A stretch of 64,000 nt of DNA from Methanoculleus sediminis. GTDB lineage: Archaea > Halobacteriota > Methanomicrobia > Methanomicrobiales > Methanoculleaceae. The notes beneath the pieces are model-generated. The model saw only the letters and a list, made by a program, of their open reading frames with translations, made no database searches and was not told the origin of the DNA. Positions 18,159 through 27,707 of the stretch are shown one piece after another. The position numbers and the translations under genes were made by a program. The stretch lies in assembly GCF_001017125.1 (NCBI RefSeq), contig NZ_JXOJ01000001.1:501326-565325 (forward strand), given 5' to 3'. Every line of letters starts with the position of its first letter. The first letter of the stretch is position 1.

Positions 18159-18894
18159 TTGTAATCAGGTATGCAGCAGGTTCGATATTAGCACTTGTGG
18201 TTTTGGGGGTAGATGGACGATCCGTTGCTCCGGAAATCCTCTTTTGTAAAGAATGTTTCCGACGAAGGGGGCCGGCGGTGCGGGGTTATTCCTGTGCGGG
18301 ATCTTTTTGTGGTTCGGATGGTTTGTGATATAGCGGGAGGGTGAGGTTATATGATGAGGGAAGCCCGGCGCGGTGGTCTGTGGGGCCTGCGCGCCTGACG
18401 ATTTTCTTTGGTTGCATCTGGCACGGATTTCAAGGGTATATCGCAATTGGGGGTGGGGCTGACGGGGAGGGGGCGTGCCCCCTCCCCTGTCTCCCCCCCT
18501 AAAACCATACTTGTAACCCCCACCCCGCCCGGCCTCCGGCCTCCTCATTCGCACCTGCGGTGCTCATGCTCCGGCTCTACGACCCGTCGCACCCCGCCCC
18601 GGGGGGCGGGGGCAGTGCGTGGCGATAGCCACAGAAAAGCCGTGTATGGGGTGCGAACCTTACCCGATTCACTGTGTCGCGCTTTCTCCTGCGTGGCGGT
18701 TTTGCATTCCGTCATGCCCGGTTGCAGTCGCAACATGAAGATCACGAATCTCCACCTCCAGATGAGAAACACCCCCGGTATCGACATGACCCTGATCCTC
18801 GGGGAGCGCCCACAGTGAGATCCCCACGCACCGCTCCGCAACAAATTATTCAAGAAAAAGAATCGGCTCCGCCGGAACCCGGCGGTTCCGCCGT
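18159..18894. other. 736-bp intergenic region containing hairpin-array locus
   Basis: No convincing gene. It holds the marC upstream region, a GC-rich stretch with long C and G runs (about 18460-18535), a hairpin-array repeat (see 18500-18650), and then unremarkable sequence to the ndk stop. Open frames here have no recognisable domain and unlikely composition. Confidence 0.6.
18500..18650. repeat. Hairpin-array repeat, locus C
   Basis: Modules in order: GGCC-TCC-GGCC, GCACC-TGC-GGTGC, spacer CTCATGCTCC (18563-18572), GCCCC-GG-GGGGC, then the tail GTGCGTGGCGATA. The region at 41345-41500 has the same module order and the same tail, but different stem sequences. Confidence 0.75.
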
Positions 18895-19344
18895 TCACTC
18901 GTAGAGAACGGGCTCGTCGATCCGCGAGTAGTCGACCAGTTCGCCCGGGGCGAAGTGGATGCCGAGTTCGCGGGCGGCGCTCTCGGGGGAGTCGGACGCG
19001 TGGATCACGTTCCGCCCGATATCGAGCGCGAAGTCGCCGCGGATAGAGCCCGGTGCAGCCTCCGCGGGGTTGGTGGCGCCGACCATCCTGCGGACGACCG
19101 CGACGGCACCCTTCCCCTCCCACGCCATCAGGAAGCAGGGTCCGCTCATGATGTAGGCCTTAAGGCCCGGGAAGAAGGGCTTCTCCAGGTGTTCGCGGTA
19201 CTGCTCGACGACCCGTCCCTCGGGGAGGAGCTCGAGCTTCGCCCCGACGAGCTTGAGGCCCTTCGCCTCGAACCGGGAGACGATCTCCCCGACGAGTCCG
19301 CGCTGGACGCCGTCGGGTTTGACCATCACGAAGGTGCGGTCCAT
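18895..19344 (-). CDS. ndk: Nucleoside diphosphate kinase
   Basis: Transfers the gamma phosphate between nucleoside triphosphates and diphosphates through a phosphohistidine. The N-terminus [19 protein letters not shown] is the family start, and the active-site His is in [13 protein letters not shown] near residue 114. Length (149 residues) is typical. The ATG at 19344 gives the usual N-terminus; an ATG at 19353 overlapping the rpl24e stop would add three residues. It is the last gene of the rpl7ae-rps28e-rpl24e-ndk operon. Confidence 0.95.
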   Translation of the reverse strand: MDRTFVMVKPDGVQRGLVGEIVSRFEAKGLKLVGAKLELLPEGRVVEQYREHLEKPFFPGLKAYIMSGPCFLMAWEGKGAVAVVRRMVGATNPAEAAPGSIRGDFALDIGRNVIHASDSPESAARELGIHFAPGELVDYSRIDEPVLYE

Positions 19345-19349
19345 GCCGA

Positions 19350-19541
19350 TCACTCTTTACCGCGGGCCTTGCGTCCCATCGCGGTCCACTCGACGCGGCG
19401 CGGCACACGGCCGAGCCTGTAGTTGTTCTGGCACTTGGTGCTGCAGAAGTAGTAGATGGTTCCGTCCTTCCTGACGAACATCTTGCCGGTGCCCGGCTCC
19501 AGAACCTCTCCACAGAAATTGCAGACGTACTTGTCGACCAT
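19350..19541 (-). CDS. rpl24e: Large-subunit ribosomal protein L24e
   Basis: A 63-residue zinc-binding ribosomal protein. Zinc ligands are CNFCG (residues 7-10) and CSTKC (33-37), followed by the basic tail. It lies two bases after rps28e in the usual archaeal order. Confidence 0.95.
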   Translation of the reverse strand: MVDKYVCNFCGEVLEPGTGKMFVRKDGTIYYFCSTKCQNNYRLGRVPRRVEWTAMGRKARGKE

Positions 19542-19543
19542 GG

Positions 19544-19753
19544 TTACCGCCTCGAGAGTTTCTTGGCCTCACGTTCGGTCTCGAGCAGCGAGAGGATGTC
19601 TCCCTCCCTGATCGGGCCGACCGTGTTGCGGGTGATGATCCGCCCCTTGTTCGGGCCGTCGAGAACCCGGCACTTCACCTGCTGGGCTTCGCCATGCATC
19701 CCGGTCATGCCGATGATCTCGATAACTTCTGCGGGCGTTCCGTCGTTTGCCAT
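19544..19753 (-). CDS. rps28e: Small-subunit ribosomal protein S28e
   Basis: A 69-residue OB-fold ribosomal protein of archaea and eukaryotes. The segments [19 protein letters not shown] and the C-terminal [19 protein letters not shown] are diagnostic. It sits ten bases downstream of rpl7ae. Confidence 0.96.
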   Translation of the reverse strand: MANDGTPAEVIEIIGMTGMHGEAQQVKCRVLDGPNKGRIITRNTVGPIREGDILSLLETEREAKKLSRR

Positions 19754-19763
19754 GATTTATCCC

Positions 19764-20132
19764 TCACTCTCTCAGTGCAGCAATCTGCTTCGCGATCTCT
19801 TCGACGAGGTCCTTTGCCTTGCCGGACTTGACGATCGCGGCGGCTGCCGAGCCGACCTCAAGGCCGCTTGCGGAGCCGATGTCGTTCTGCTTGGAGATGT
19901 AGACGAACGGAATCTGCTTCTCGTCGCAGAGCGGCGGCAGATGCATCACAATTTCTTCAGGCTCAACGTCCGAACCGATGAGAACCAGCTGGGCAATGTT
20001 GCGCTCGACTGCTTTTGTTGCCTCGTTGGACCCCTTCTTCACCTTACCGGTGTCCCTTGCAATCTCAAGGGCTTCAAGGGCCTTATTCTGGATCTCTTCC
20101 GGAATCTCGAATTTTACATATGCCTTTGCCAT
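19764..20132 (-). CDS. rpl7ae: Ribosomal protein L7Ae
   Basis: A 122-residue kink-turn RNA-binding protein. In archaea it belongs to the large subunit and also to box C/D and H/ACA RNPs and RNase P. The motif [21 protein letters not shown] near residues 37-57 binds the kink-turn, and [15 protein letters not shown] follows. The upstream site AGAGGTGAG is a strong ribosome-binding site, and CTTTATCAC on the minus strand near 20228-20236 is the likely promoter of this operon. Confidence 0.96.
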   Translation of the reverse strand: MAKAYVKFEIPEEIQNKALEALEIARDTGKVKKGSNEATKAVERNIAQLVLIGSDVEPEEIVMHLPPLCDEKQIPFVYISKQNDIGSASGLEVGSAAAAIVKSGKAKDLVEEIAKQIAALRE

Positions 20133-20314
20133 AACTCACCTCTTTCGGGTGCAGCCCTCTGCTGCTCCGTCATCATTCATCAGTAGCGTAGCTGATCGAA
20201 TGCGCTGTATTATGTCAATAAGAGGAGTGATAAAGGTTTGTCATTCTACCCCGTTTTCGGGGGTAGGGTTCCGCTGTTTTCGCGCCGGCCCGCATGGACA
20301 TGGCCGCAGACGGT

Positions 20315-22315
20315 TTACGCGGGGATCCGGTAGATCCGGACTCCCTGCGCATCATAAATGAGTTCGAGCGCATCCGTCGGGATCGAGACGGCATAGCGTT
20401 CGCGCTCTGCCGGACCCACGTACAGCAGGGTGGCGTTGTACGCCCGCGCAAGTTCGACGGTCCGGCCGGGCTGCTCGTAGATCGTCCGCACGTCGGCGCT
20501 CCGCTCGCTGATGCGGCCCTCGTCGCCCCGCCACATGTACTCGTGGAAGGGCATCCCGATGACGGCCGGGATCCCGGTGAACGATGAGACCCTTGAATAG
20601 TAGGTGTAGTCGCCGCCCTCCGCCTCGACGATGACATGGTCGCCGGGGAGAGTCCGGAGGAACGCGATCGCCGCCGCATCGGAGGGATTCGAGCCTTCGA
20701 GGTATGCCGCCCCGTCGAGGGTGTGGCTCCCGTAGCCGAAGTCGACGTTGATCGCGAAGGGTGCGACGAGGAGCAGCACCGCTGCCAGTGCCGGGAGTGC
20801 CTTCTCCATCCGGTCGGGGACGTGCCGGTCGATCCCGGCGCTCTGAAGCCACTCCCCGACGACGGCGAGGGTTGCCGTCCCCATCAGGAACCACGCGGGA
20901 AGGTAGAACTTGAAGACCGTGTTCATCCGGAAGTAGGTCTCTCCCATGTTGTCCATGAGGTAGACGAGTTCGGTGACGAGGACGATCACAAGCCCGAGCA
21001 TGGCAAGCGTATCGACGGCTGTAAAGCGGCGACGGGCGGCGAGGTAGACCAGCGGGACGGCGGCGATGGCCGCGGCCGGGTAGCCGGCGAGCACGAACGG
21101 CACCGCAACGAGCAGGAGATAGGGGCGTCTCCGGATATCCGGTGCGCAGTAGGCGATCAGCACCGCGAGGAAGAATCCGTGAACCAGCAGGAACTCCACC
21201 GGTTCGGAGGGTGTGGGGACGGTTCCGACTCCTGCGACGCCGGGGCTGTTGAGCTGCAGGTAGAACGGGAGGTAGGTCAGGATCGCGAGCGGCGGCACCG
21301 TGGCAAGCACCATCCAGGAATTCAGGCTGTCCGGCCGAAGATCCCCGTAGCGCCACCATATCAGGAGGCCGAAGACCAGCGTGACTGGAGCATAGACCAG
21401 CACGTCCCAGGAGTTGAACCCGGGCATCGACCCGAGGGAGAGGGCGGCGAGCCCGCAGAGGAGCGCCCGGCCCCGCATGGAAAGGGTCCCCCACCGCATG
21501 TAGGCGAAGACCAGGAGAAAGAGCAGGAACCCCTGGTTGAAGAAACTCATGACGTGCGGGTGTACGTCGCCCCAGAGCATCGAGAAGATGGGATACTCGT
21601 TGATGGTGTTCTCGATCGTCCGGGTGCTCCCCCAGAGGACGTCGAACCAGGTGTCCCCGATCAGGATATGGTAGATCGCCGAAGGGTTCGGGAGGAAGAG
21701 CGCAACCACCGGGAGCCACCGGTAGCGATCGAGGAGGAGGTGCCCGAGGCCGTAGAGTGAGACGACGGAGAGGCCGAGCACCGTCGGGAGTGCGAGGTTG
21801 AAGGCGATCGTCGAAGGCACGCCGGATACGAGCCCGAGCGCCCCGCTCGTCCAGTAGCCGAGGTAGTAGTAGACGTCCAGCGTCCCCCCCGCATACCAGG
21901 GATCGAGCGGCGGGACGGTGGGCACCCGCATGATCGAGGCGAGGATCGCGTGATCCATGAACTTCTCGGCGTAGGAGATGCTCGGGTTGATCCAGCGCAC
22001 CTCGAGCATGAAGAGGAAGGGGACCAGGAAGGCCAGGTCCCAGGTGAGCGCGGACCGTAGCCGCTCCTTCGTGAAGAACCGCCGCACTCCTGCATACGCG
22101 TTCGCGGCCGCGAACGGCAGGAGGGCGAGGACGATCGGAAGGCCTGAAAGACCACAGTACCAGGTTGCAAGCGTGAAGAGGAGGATCGATGCCGGGTATG
22201 CCGCGGCTGCCGAGAGGTTGCCGAGGGTGCGGTCGAGCGCCGGCCAGACGGCGAGATGAAGCATTTTGACGACCGCAAGCCAGAGCAGCACGGGAACGAT
22301 GAACTCAACCGCCAA
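20315..22315 (-). CDS. DUF2298 multi-spanning membrane protein (predicted GT-C glycosyltransferase)
   Basis: A 666-residue membrane protein with a dozen or more hydrophobic segments. Conserved DUF2298 blocks include WINPSISYAEKFMDHAIL near residue 107, the Pro-rich PTVPPLDPWYAGGTLDVYYYLGYW near 132-155, and the polar loop INEYPIFSMLWGDVHPHVMSFF near 233-254. Acidic residues in the first extracytoplasmic loops resemble GT-C enzymes that use lipid-linked sugars, but activity is unproven. It overlaps the upstream flippase-like gene by 11 bases and is last in a four-gene overlapping operon. Confidence 0.82.
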   Translation of the reverse strand: MAVEFIVPVLLWLAVVKMLHLAVWPALDRTLGNLSAAAAYPASILLFTLATWYCGLSGLPIVLALLPFAAANAYAGVRRFFTKERLRSALTWDLAFLVPFLFMLEVRWINPSISYAEKFMDHAILASIMRVPTVPPLDPWYAGGTLDVYYYLGYWTSGALGLVSGVPSTIAFNLALPTVLGLSVVSLYGLGHLLLDRYRWLPVVALFLPNPSAIYHILIGDTWFDVLWGSTRTIENTINEYPIFSMLWGDVHPHVMSFFNQGFLLFLLVFAYMRWGTLSMRGRALLCGLAALSLGSMPGFNSWDVLVYAPVTLVFGLLIWWRYGDLRPDSLNSWMVLATVPPLAILTYLPFYLQLNSPGVAGVGTVPTPSEPVEFLLVHGFFLAVLIAYCAPDIRRRPYLLLVAVPFVLAGYPAAAIAAVPLVYLAARRRFTAVDTLAMLGLVIVLVTELVYLMDNMGETYFRMNTVFKFYLPAWFLMGTATLAVVGEWLQSAGIDRHVPDRMEKALPALAAVLLLVAPFAINVDFGYGSHTLDGAAYLEGSNPSDAAAIAFLRTLPGDHVIVEAEGGDYTYYSRVSSFTGIPAVIGMPFHEYMWRGDEGRISERSADVRTIYEQPGRTVELARAYNATLLYVGPAERERYAVSIPTDALELIYDAQGVRIYRIPA

Positions 22316-23285
22316 ACGTATCCTCCGTCTCGATCTCCCTGTTGAACGCTCTCTTCAAGAGGCTCATCGACCAGTCGCCGAAGTAGTAGATCGACCCGAC
22401 GCCCCCGACGAGCGTGACCAGGTTCTTGATCAGGTGGTCGATGACCGCTATCAGCGTTGCCGTGACCGCCGGGGTTCCCGCGAGTCCGAACGTCAGAGCG
22501 AGCGCGAGTTCGTAGGTACCCACCCCTCCCGGGGTGATCGGAACGGCCTTGACGAGGTTGCCGATGACGATCGCGAGAACGACGATGCCGAACGGCACCG
22601 GCTCCTGGAACATCAGGACGACCGCGTAGCAGACCAGCACGTCGACGAGCCATATCAGGAGCGACGAGCCGCTGAGCACGGCGAGGGCCCGGGGGTTGAG
22701 GGAGGCCCGCTTCACCTCATCAAGCATCTTCTGGATGGCGGCGACGATCCGGTTCCCCGACTCCATCCTGCCCGACCAGAGAAGCACGGCGAAGAAGACG
22801 CCCCCTGCGGCGAGGGGGACGACGATGACCGTGATGAACCAGTCGGGGACGTCGAGTACCGCGAGGACGAACGGGAGCGCGATGACGCCGAGCACCGCGA
22901 TCATCAGGATATCGAAGACGCGCTCGACGACGAGGGACGAGAACCCCTGCGAGTAGGTGGCGTCGTCCTCGTGCTTCAGGATGAGCATCCGCACGAAATC
23001 GCCGAGACGCGCGGGGACGATGAGGTTCGCCGTCTGGGAGATGAAGATGCAGGCGGTCGAGAACCAGAGGTCTTTTCTGACGTCGAGCCCCTGCAGGATG
23101 AACCGGTACCGGTACCCCCGGAGGATCCAGGCGGTGACGCAGATCCCGACGGCGGCAAAGAGGAAGGGTATTACGGCGTGCTCAAGCGTCAGCAGGAGTT
23201 CGTCCCATACACGGTAGAGCATGTAGGCGACGATTCCGACCGCGATCAGGGTGGGGATGACGACCGCACTAACTTTTTTCCACAT
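22305..23285 (-). CDS. LPG synthase TM-domain (UPF0104/AglD-type) membrane protein
   Basis: A 326-residue protein with about eight transmembrane helices, of the lysylphosphatidylglycerol-synthase TM family (PF03706). Motifs are the early ARLGDFVRMLIL near residue 95, VVERVFDILM near 119, and the C-terminal PITPGGVGTYELALAL near 246-261. Archaeal relatives act with glycosyltransferases, as in AglD-type N-glycan assembly, or as lipid flippases; neither can be chosen here. The ATG at 23285 lies inside the end of the glycosyltransferase gene (17-bp overlap). Confidence 0.83.
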   Translation of the reverse strand: MWKKVSAVVIPTLIAVGIVAYMLYRVWDELLLTLEHAVIPFLFAAVGICVTAWILRGYRYRFILQGLDVRKDLWFSTACIFISQTANLIVPARLGDFVRMLILKHEDDATYSQGFSSLVVERVFDILMIAVLGVIALPFVLAVLDVPDWFITVIVVPLAAGGVFFAVLLWSGRMESGNRIVAAIQKMLDEVKRASLNPRALAVLSGSSLLIWLVDVLVCYAVVLMFQEPVPFGIVVLAIVIGNLVKAVPITPGGVGTYELALALTFGLAGTPAVTATLIAVIDHLIKNLVTLVGGVGSIYYFGDWSMSLLKRAFNREIETEDTFGG

Positions 23286-23988
23286 GGAGCCGCCACCAGA
23301 GGCGAAGAATCGCCGATCCCATCTCAATTACGTCTTTCCTCCGTACCGTCGTCCCCTCGCCCTGCCGCCATTGCACGGGGAACTCCCGTATCCGGTAACC
23401 GTTCTTCTGTGCCCGAACCAGCACCTCGGTGTCCCAGAACCAGTGATCTGCGGTCACCGACGGGATCAGGGAGAGAAGGCGGTCGCGCCGGAACGCCTTG
23501 AACCCGCACTGGTGATCGCAGAGCGAACTTCCGAGGATCGTCCTGACAAGCGTGTTGTAGCCGCGGCTCGCGATCTCCCGCCCGCCGCTCCGTACGATGA
23601 CACTTTCGGGGAGGAGACGGGAGCCCGTTGCAATGTCGTGGCCGTCGCGGATGGCCTCGACCAGTTCGGGGAGGTGCTGCATGTCGGTGGCGAGATCCAC
23701 GTCGTAGTAGCAGACGATCGATCCCGACGCCCCGGCAAACGCGCGGTTGAGTGCCCGCCCCCGCCCGAGCCGCTCGTCGGAATGGAGCAGGCGGACCCGG
23801 GGATCGTTAGCCTCGCACTCCCTGACGAACTCCGTGCTCCCGTCGGTGCTTCCGTCCTCGGCGACGATCAACTCGAATCTTCCCGGAGCGATCGCCTCGA
23901 GCGTCTCGAGCGACTGCGGTATCGCAGCCTTGAGTGCTAAAAGATCGTTGTAGACCGGCAGGACGGCGCTCACCTCGACCTCACGCAT
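23269..23988 (-). CDS. Dolichol-phosphate-type glycosyltransferase, family 2
   Basis: A 239-residue GT2 enzyme. VSAVLPVYND near residue 6, VAEDGSTDGSTEF near 42-54, and the DxD site in CYYDVDLATDM near 92-102 place it with polyprenyl-phosphate sugar transferases. DHQCGFKAF near 156-164 is another family feature. It likely charges a lipid carrier with a hexose on the cytoplasmic side. It overlaps both neighbours and so is translationally coupled to them. Confidence 0.87.
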   Translation of the reverse strand: MREVEVSAVLPVYNDLLALKAAIPQSLETLEAIAPGRFELIVAEDGSTDGSTEFVRECEANDPRVRLLHSDERLGRGRALNRAFAGASGSIVCYYDVDLATDMQHLPELVEAIRDGHDIATGSRLLPESVIVRSGGREIASRGYNTLVRTILGSSLCDHQCGFKAFRRDRLLSLIPSVTADHWFWDTEVLVRAQKNGYRIREFPVQWRQGEGTTVRRKDVIEMGSAILRLWWRLHVEKS

Positions 23989-25213
23989 CCGGATACCTCG
24001 CGAGAACCCTCTTCGCCGCTTCCTGCCCGGCGACGACCGAGCCGTTCATGCTCCGCTCCGGGTAGTTCGAGGGGCTGAACATCCCGGCGAGGAAGAGTCC
24101 GTGCTCTTCGTAGTCGGGCAGCCGGCTGCGGAGTCCCGTCGTGTAGACCGGGCCGGCATACGGGTCGACCGCGAGCCGGTGCCAGTGGACTTCGCGTTCA
24201 CCTACGGAGAACCTGCGGCAGAAGTCGGCAAGCATCGACTGCTCAAATCCTTCCGGAAGCCGGCCGGTGAAGTAGGATGCAAGGTAGACGATATGCTCGC
24301 CGTACCATTCGAGCGGGGCGAAGTTGGTGTGCGAGACCACCGCACCGTAAGGAGCCGCATCCTTCATGTTCAGCCAGTATATGCCGTCGGTCACGTCCCG
24401 GTCGAGCGCGAGGGTCATGCACGCGGCGCCCTGGTAGGGAATTTCGGCGAGATCGAGACCGGCAAGGTCCGCGGTTACCTGCGGGGGGAGCGTCGATACG
24501 ACGGCATCGTACGATCTCCCGTTGACGGCCCAGCCGCCGTCCTCCCGCCGGATCTCTTCGACGGGAGTGTCCGGCAGGATCGAGGCGCCCCGTTGCGCTG
24601 CCTCTTCCTCGAGCCGCGCGACGAAGTGCCGGAAACCCCCTTTCAGGTACCCCAGGCGCTCGCCTCCGGCACCCCGGTCGGACCGGATGGCGATGCGGGA
24701 TATGAGCCAGGCTGCGGAAACCTCGCCGGCACGGTCGCCGAACTTACTCTTTAAGAGCGGTTCGAAGAACGAGGTGTAAATGCCGGTACCAAGGTTATCC
24801 AGGATGAAGTCCTTCGCGGTGATCCCGTCGAGCGCCGAGACGTCGAACCGGCGGGAGCGCAGGGTCAGCAGGCCGAGACGGACCTTTTCCATGAGCGTGA
24901 GATGGGGGTAGCGCAGGATCTCGGTCGGAGTGGTGAGCGGGTGGATGGTTCCGTCGGCGTAGTAGCCGGTGGATCCTTGAAGCCATACCAGCCGATCCGC
25001 CACCTGCAGCGTATCGAAAAGATCGAGCAGGGCGGCATCACCGGCAAAACAATGGTGATAATACTCCTCGATCCAGTAATCGCCGATCCGGTACGAGCCG
25101 AGGCAGCCGCCCGGAATCGGCCTTCGCTCGAAGAGATCCACCTTGTGTGTCCCGGCGAGTTCGAGCGCCGAGACCAGACCGGAAAGACCCCCCCCTACAA
25201 CGCAGATCTTCAT
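23981..25213 (-). CDS. FAD/NAD(P)-dependent oxidoreductase, amine oxidase/protoporphyrinogen oxidase-like
   Basis: A 410-residue flavoprotein. The dinucleotide-binding motif GGGLSGLVSALELA at residues 7-20 is followed by an acidic residue in LFERR near 33. The C-terminal FAD-binding segment HGLFLAGMFSPSNYPERSMNGSVVAG lies near 370-395. Related proteins sit in surface polysaccharide and isoprenoid clusters, where they act as desaturases or mutases. Being first in an operon with a glycosyltransferase, a flippase-like protein and DUF2298, it may modify a lipid carrier or sugar (inference). Confidence 0.8.
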   Translation of the reverse strand: MKICVVGGGLSGLVSALELAGTHKVDLFERRPIPGGCLGSYRIGDYWIEEYYHHCFAGDAALLDLFDTLQVADRLVWLQGSTGYYADGTIHPLTTPTEILRYPHLTLMEKVRLGLLTLRSRRFDVSALDGITAKDFILDNLGTGIYTSFFEPLLKSKFGDRAGEVSAAWLISRIAIRSDRGAGGERLGYLKGGFRHFVARLEEEAAQRGASILPDTPVEEIRREDGGWAVNGRSYDAVVSTLPPQVTADLAGLDLAEIPYQGAACMTLALDRDVTDGIYWLNMKDAAPYGAVVSHTNFAPLEWYGEHIVYLASYFTGRLPEGFEQSMLADFCRRFSVGEREVHWHRLAVDPYAGPVYTTGLRSRLPDYEEHGLFLAGMFSPSNYPERSMNGSVVAGQEAAKRVLARYPDA

Positions 25214-25260
25214 TACCTACCCCTACGTATGAAAATTATAAGAACACTTTTGGGTTATAA

Positions 25261-25318
25261 TGTATGTATGGTCTTTATACATAAGCGTGGATATAATTAA
25301 TTAGTCAATATGAGGGTG
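25261..25318 (+). promoter_or_regulatory. cetZ promoter with inverted repeat and ribosome-binding site
   Basis: TTTATACATA at 25274-25283 is the likely TATA box. It overlaps an inverted repeat, TGTAT (25261-25265) and ATACA (about 25277-25281), that could be an operator. GAGGGTG at 25312-25318 precedes the ATG at 25328 by nine bases. The region between the divergent FAD gene and cetZ is only 114 bp. Confidence 0.5.
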
Positions 25319-25327
25319 TGAAGCTGA

Positions 25328-26494
25328 ATGAGGGTCTTCTTCATAGGATTCGGTCAGGCTGGGGGCAAAATTGTCGACATGTTCGTCGAACAGGACAAAC
25401 GAATGCAGACCCAGAGTTTCAGGGGAATCGCGGTAAACACAGCGCGTACCGACCTGATGGGACTGAAGAACATCGAGCTCAAAGACCGGCTCCTGATCGG
25501 CCAGACTGTGGTGAAAGGCCATGGAGTCGGAACCGACAACGTAACCGGTGCGCGGGTGACCGCCGATGAGATTGATGCCATCATAAACGCCGTCGATTCG
25601 CGCGGTACGCACGATATCGATGCCTTTGTCATCGTCGCCGGCCTCGGCGGCGGAACCGGCTCGGGGGGTTCGCCGGTACTCGCCCGCCACCTGAAGCGCA
25701 TCTACCGGGAACCGGTCTACGCGATCGGCATCCTTCCTGCCCCTGAGGAAGGCCGGCTCTATTCGTATAATGCAGCGCGTTCCCTGAGCACCCTGGTGAA
25801 CGAGGCTGATAATACCTTCATTTTCGATAACAGTGCCTGGAAGAATGAAGGGGAAAGTGTCAAGGATGCGTATAACCGGCTGAACGACGAGATTGTCCGT
25901 CGGTTCGGCGTGCTGTTCCGTGCAGGCGAGGTCGGCAGGGCAGGTGTCGGCGAGATGGTCGTCGACTCGAGCGAGGTCATCAACACCCTGCGCGGCGGCG
26001 GCATCAGCACTGTCGGGTACGCTATCAGCGAGAAGATCAGTCCGCGCACGAAGCAGAACCAGGGGCTCCTCTCCGGCCTGGTGCGCAAGAAGGAGAAGAC
26101 CGAGGAGGTGCTGACCGGCGAGGACAAGTCGGCGAAGATCATCGCCCTTGTCAGGCGTGCCATGCTCGGGCGTCTCACCCTGCCGTGCGACTACTCGACG
26201 GCCGAGCGGGGTCTCGTTCTTCTCGCGGGTCCGCCCGATGAGATGGATAGGAAGGGCGTTGAGAAGTCGAAGAGCTGGGTGGAGGAGAACATCGCCGGTG
26301 TCGAGGTGCGTGGCGGGGATTACCCGGTGCAGAGCGACTACGTCGCCGCGGTGGTGGTTCTTGCGACGATCGGCAACGCCCCCCGGATCACGGAACTCCT
26401 CGAGATTGCCAAGTCCACGAAGGAAGATGTCCTGAAATCGAAGGAGAAGCGTTCGAACATGTTCGATGACGGCATAGAGCCGCTGTTCGAGTGA
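25328..26494 (+). CDS. CetZ-type tubulin/FtsZ superfamily GTPase
   Basis: A 388-residue archaeal tubulin homologue. The N-terminal GFGQAGGKI is at residues 7-15, the tubulin signature GLGGGTGSGG is at 105-114, and a T7-like loop (VDSSEVINTLRGGGISTVGYA) lies near 215-235, with Glu where FtsZ usually has Asp. CetZ proteins form dynamic filaments that control cell shape rather than the division ring. Nine bases separate it from a membrane protein gene, so the pair forms an operon and the products may interact. No FtsZ gene lies in this window. Confidence 0.87.
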   Translation: MRVFFIGFGQAGGKIVDMFVEQDKRMQTQSFRGIAVNTARTDLMGLKNIELKDRLLIGQTVVKGHGVGTDNVTGARVTADEIDAIINAVDSRGTHDIDAFVIVAGLGGGTGSGGSPVLARHLKRIYREPVYAIGILPAPEEGRLYSYNAARSLSTLVNEADNTFIFDNSAWKNEGESVKDAYNRLNDEIVRRFGVLFRAGEVGRAGVGEMVVDSSEVINTLRGGGISTVGYAISEKISPRTKQNQGLLSGLVRKKEKTEEVLTGEDKSAKIIALVRRAMLGRLTLPCDYSTAERGLVLLAGPPDEMDRKGVEKSKSWVEENIAGVEVRGGDYPVQSDYVAAVVVLATIGNAPRITELLEIAKSTKEDVLKSKEKRSNMFDDGIEPLFE

Positions 26495-26503
26495 GGGGGC
26501 GTT

Positions 26504-27589
26504 ATGAAGGCAAATATCAGCAGATGGATTGTTCTCCTGCTGGCACTGGTCTGTGTCGTGCAGGCAGCATCGGCATTCGATGTCAAGACCGAGAAGGTTG
26601 ATCCCGCGAGCGGTGCTCTCGAACCCGGCCAGCAGGTGACCGCGCGTTACGTGCTCACCTACGATATGGTCACCTCCGGCGGCAACGATGAGACGTTCGA
26701 GTTCAGCACCGGGCTGCAGAACCCTGTCTGGGACTTCATTGTCTTCCGTGACGGGGTCGCCATCTATACCACCAGGAAGACCGGGTACTACCCCGTCCTG
26801 ACGGAGTTCGAGATCGATTACGGCGATGAAGAGATCGAACTGGACGCGCAGTTGCGCGGCATCGTCCCCTCGACCGGGAGCACAAAGGTTCTGGTGACCA
26901 AGATCGAGCACCTGCGGGGCGACGACGTGAAGGACACACACTCCGTGAGCCGCGACGTCGTGAACACGGCCCAGGTCGAGGGTTCCCTTGCCGCACAGCA
27001 GCAGCGCCTCAAAGACCTGAAGGCCGACATGGATGAGAAATCCGCACAGGGCGTGGACGTCTCTGCCGTCCAGGCCGAGTACAGTGCTGCGAGCCAGGCG
27101 CTCACCAGCGCTGCGTCTGCAGGCCCGTCACAGGCGGCGAGTTATATCGCTACCGCGAAGAAAGATATCGACGAGGGGATTGCGCTCCTCGATAAAGCGT
27201 GGGCCGAGAAGGCGGTCGCCGACACCGGTGCGGCAATCGAGTCCCTCGACGGGATGATCACCTACTTCGTCGAGAACCGTTCCATGAGCAGCGACCCGCA
27301 GGTGGTTGCCATCATGACCAAGCGCGAGAGCGCCGTCCAGTTCTACTCCCAGGCACAGGACAACCTGAACGGCAAGAACTATCCGCTGGCGCGCTCGAAG
27401 GCGGGGGATGGCCTGAATAAGGCGAACGAGGCCCTGGGTGATGCGAATGCGCTCCGGGAGAGGATCGGGGAGGGGTTCGGCATCGGCGGTGACTTCCTCC
27501 TCTACATCGGTATCGGGGTCGTCATCGTCCTGGTTGTCGCAGGCATCGTTCTTTACCGGAAGAAGACCGGCTGGGACGAACTCGGATAG
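26504..27589 (+). CDS. Exported helical protein with C-terminal membrane anchor, cetZ-linked; function unknown
   Basis: A 361-residue protein with signal peptide 1-24 (cut after QAASA), a beta-rich domain at about 25-140, and a long Ala/Gln/Lys-rich helical region at about 155-325 (for example QQQRLKDLKADMDEK) likely to form coiled coil or helical hairpins. A single transmembrane helix follows at about 331-351, ending in a short basic cytoplasmic tail (RKKTGWDELG). I do not recognise the family. It directly follows cetZ after nine bases, with GAGGGGGCGTT as ribosome-binding site. The topology puts a small tail next to a cytoplasmic filament and a large domain outside, which suggests a link between filament and envelope (inference). 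Confidence 0.8.
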   Translation: MKANISRWIVLLLALVCVVQAASAFDVKTEKVDPASGALEPGQQVTARYVLTYDMVTSGGNDETFEFSTGLQNPVWDFIVFRDGVAIYTTRKTGYYPVLTEFEIDYGDEEIELDAQLRGIVPSTGSTKVLVTKIEHLRGDDVKDTHSVSRDVVNTAQVEGSLAAQQQRLKDLKADMDEKSAQGVDVSAVQAEYSAASQALTSAASAGPSQAASYIATAKKDIDEGIALLDKAWAEKAVADTGAAIESLDGMITYFVENRSMSSDPQVVAIMTKRESAVQFYSQAQDNLNGKNYPLARSKAGDGLNKANEALGDANALRERIGEGFGIGGDFLLYIGIGVVIVLVVAGIVLYRKKTGWDELG

Positions 27590-27707
27590 CCCTGACATCC
27601 ACCCTCTTTTCGCACCCTCATCTTTTGTATCTGTTCTCCGGCGTGAGTGGCGTCAAACGCTCCTGGTAAAGTCCATTGACCCTACTGCTTGTTGTCATCT
27701 AAAACCC

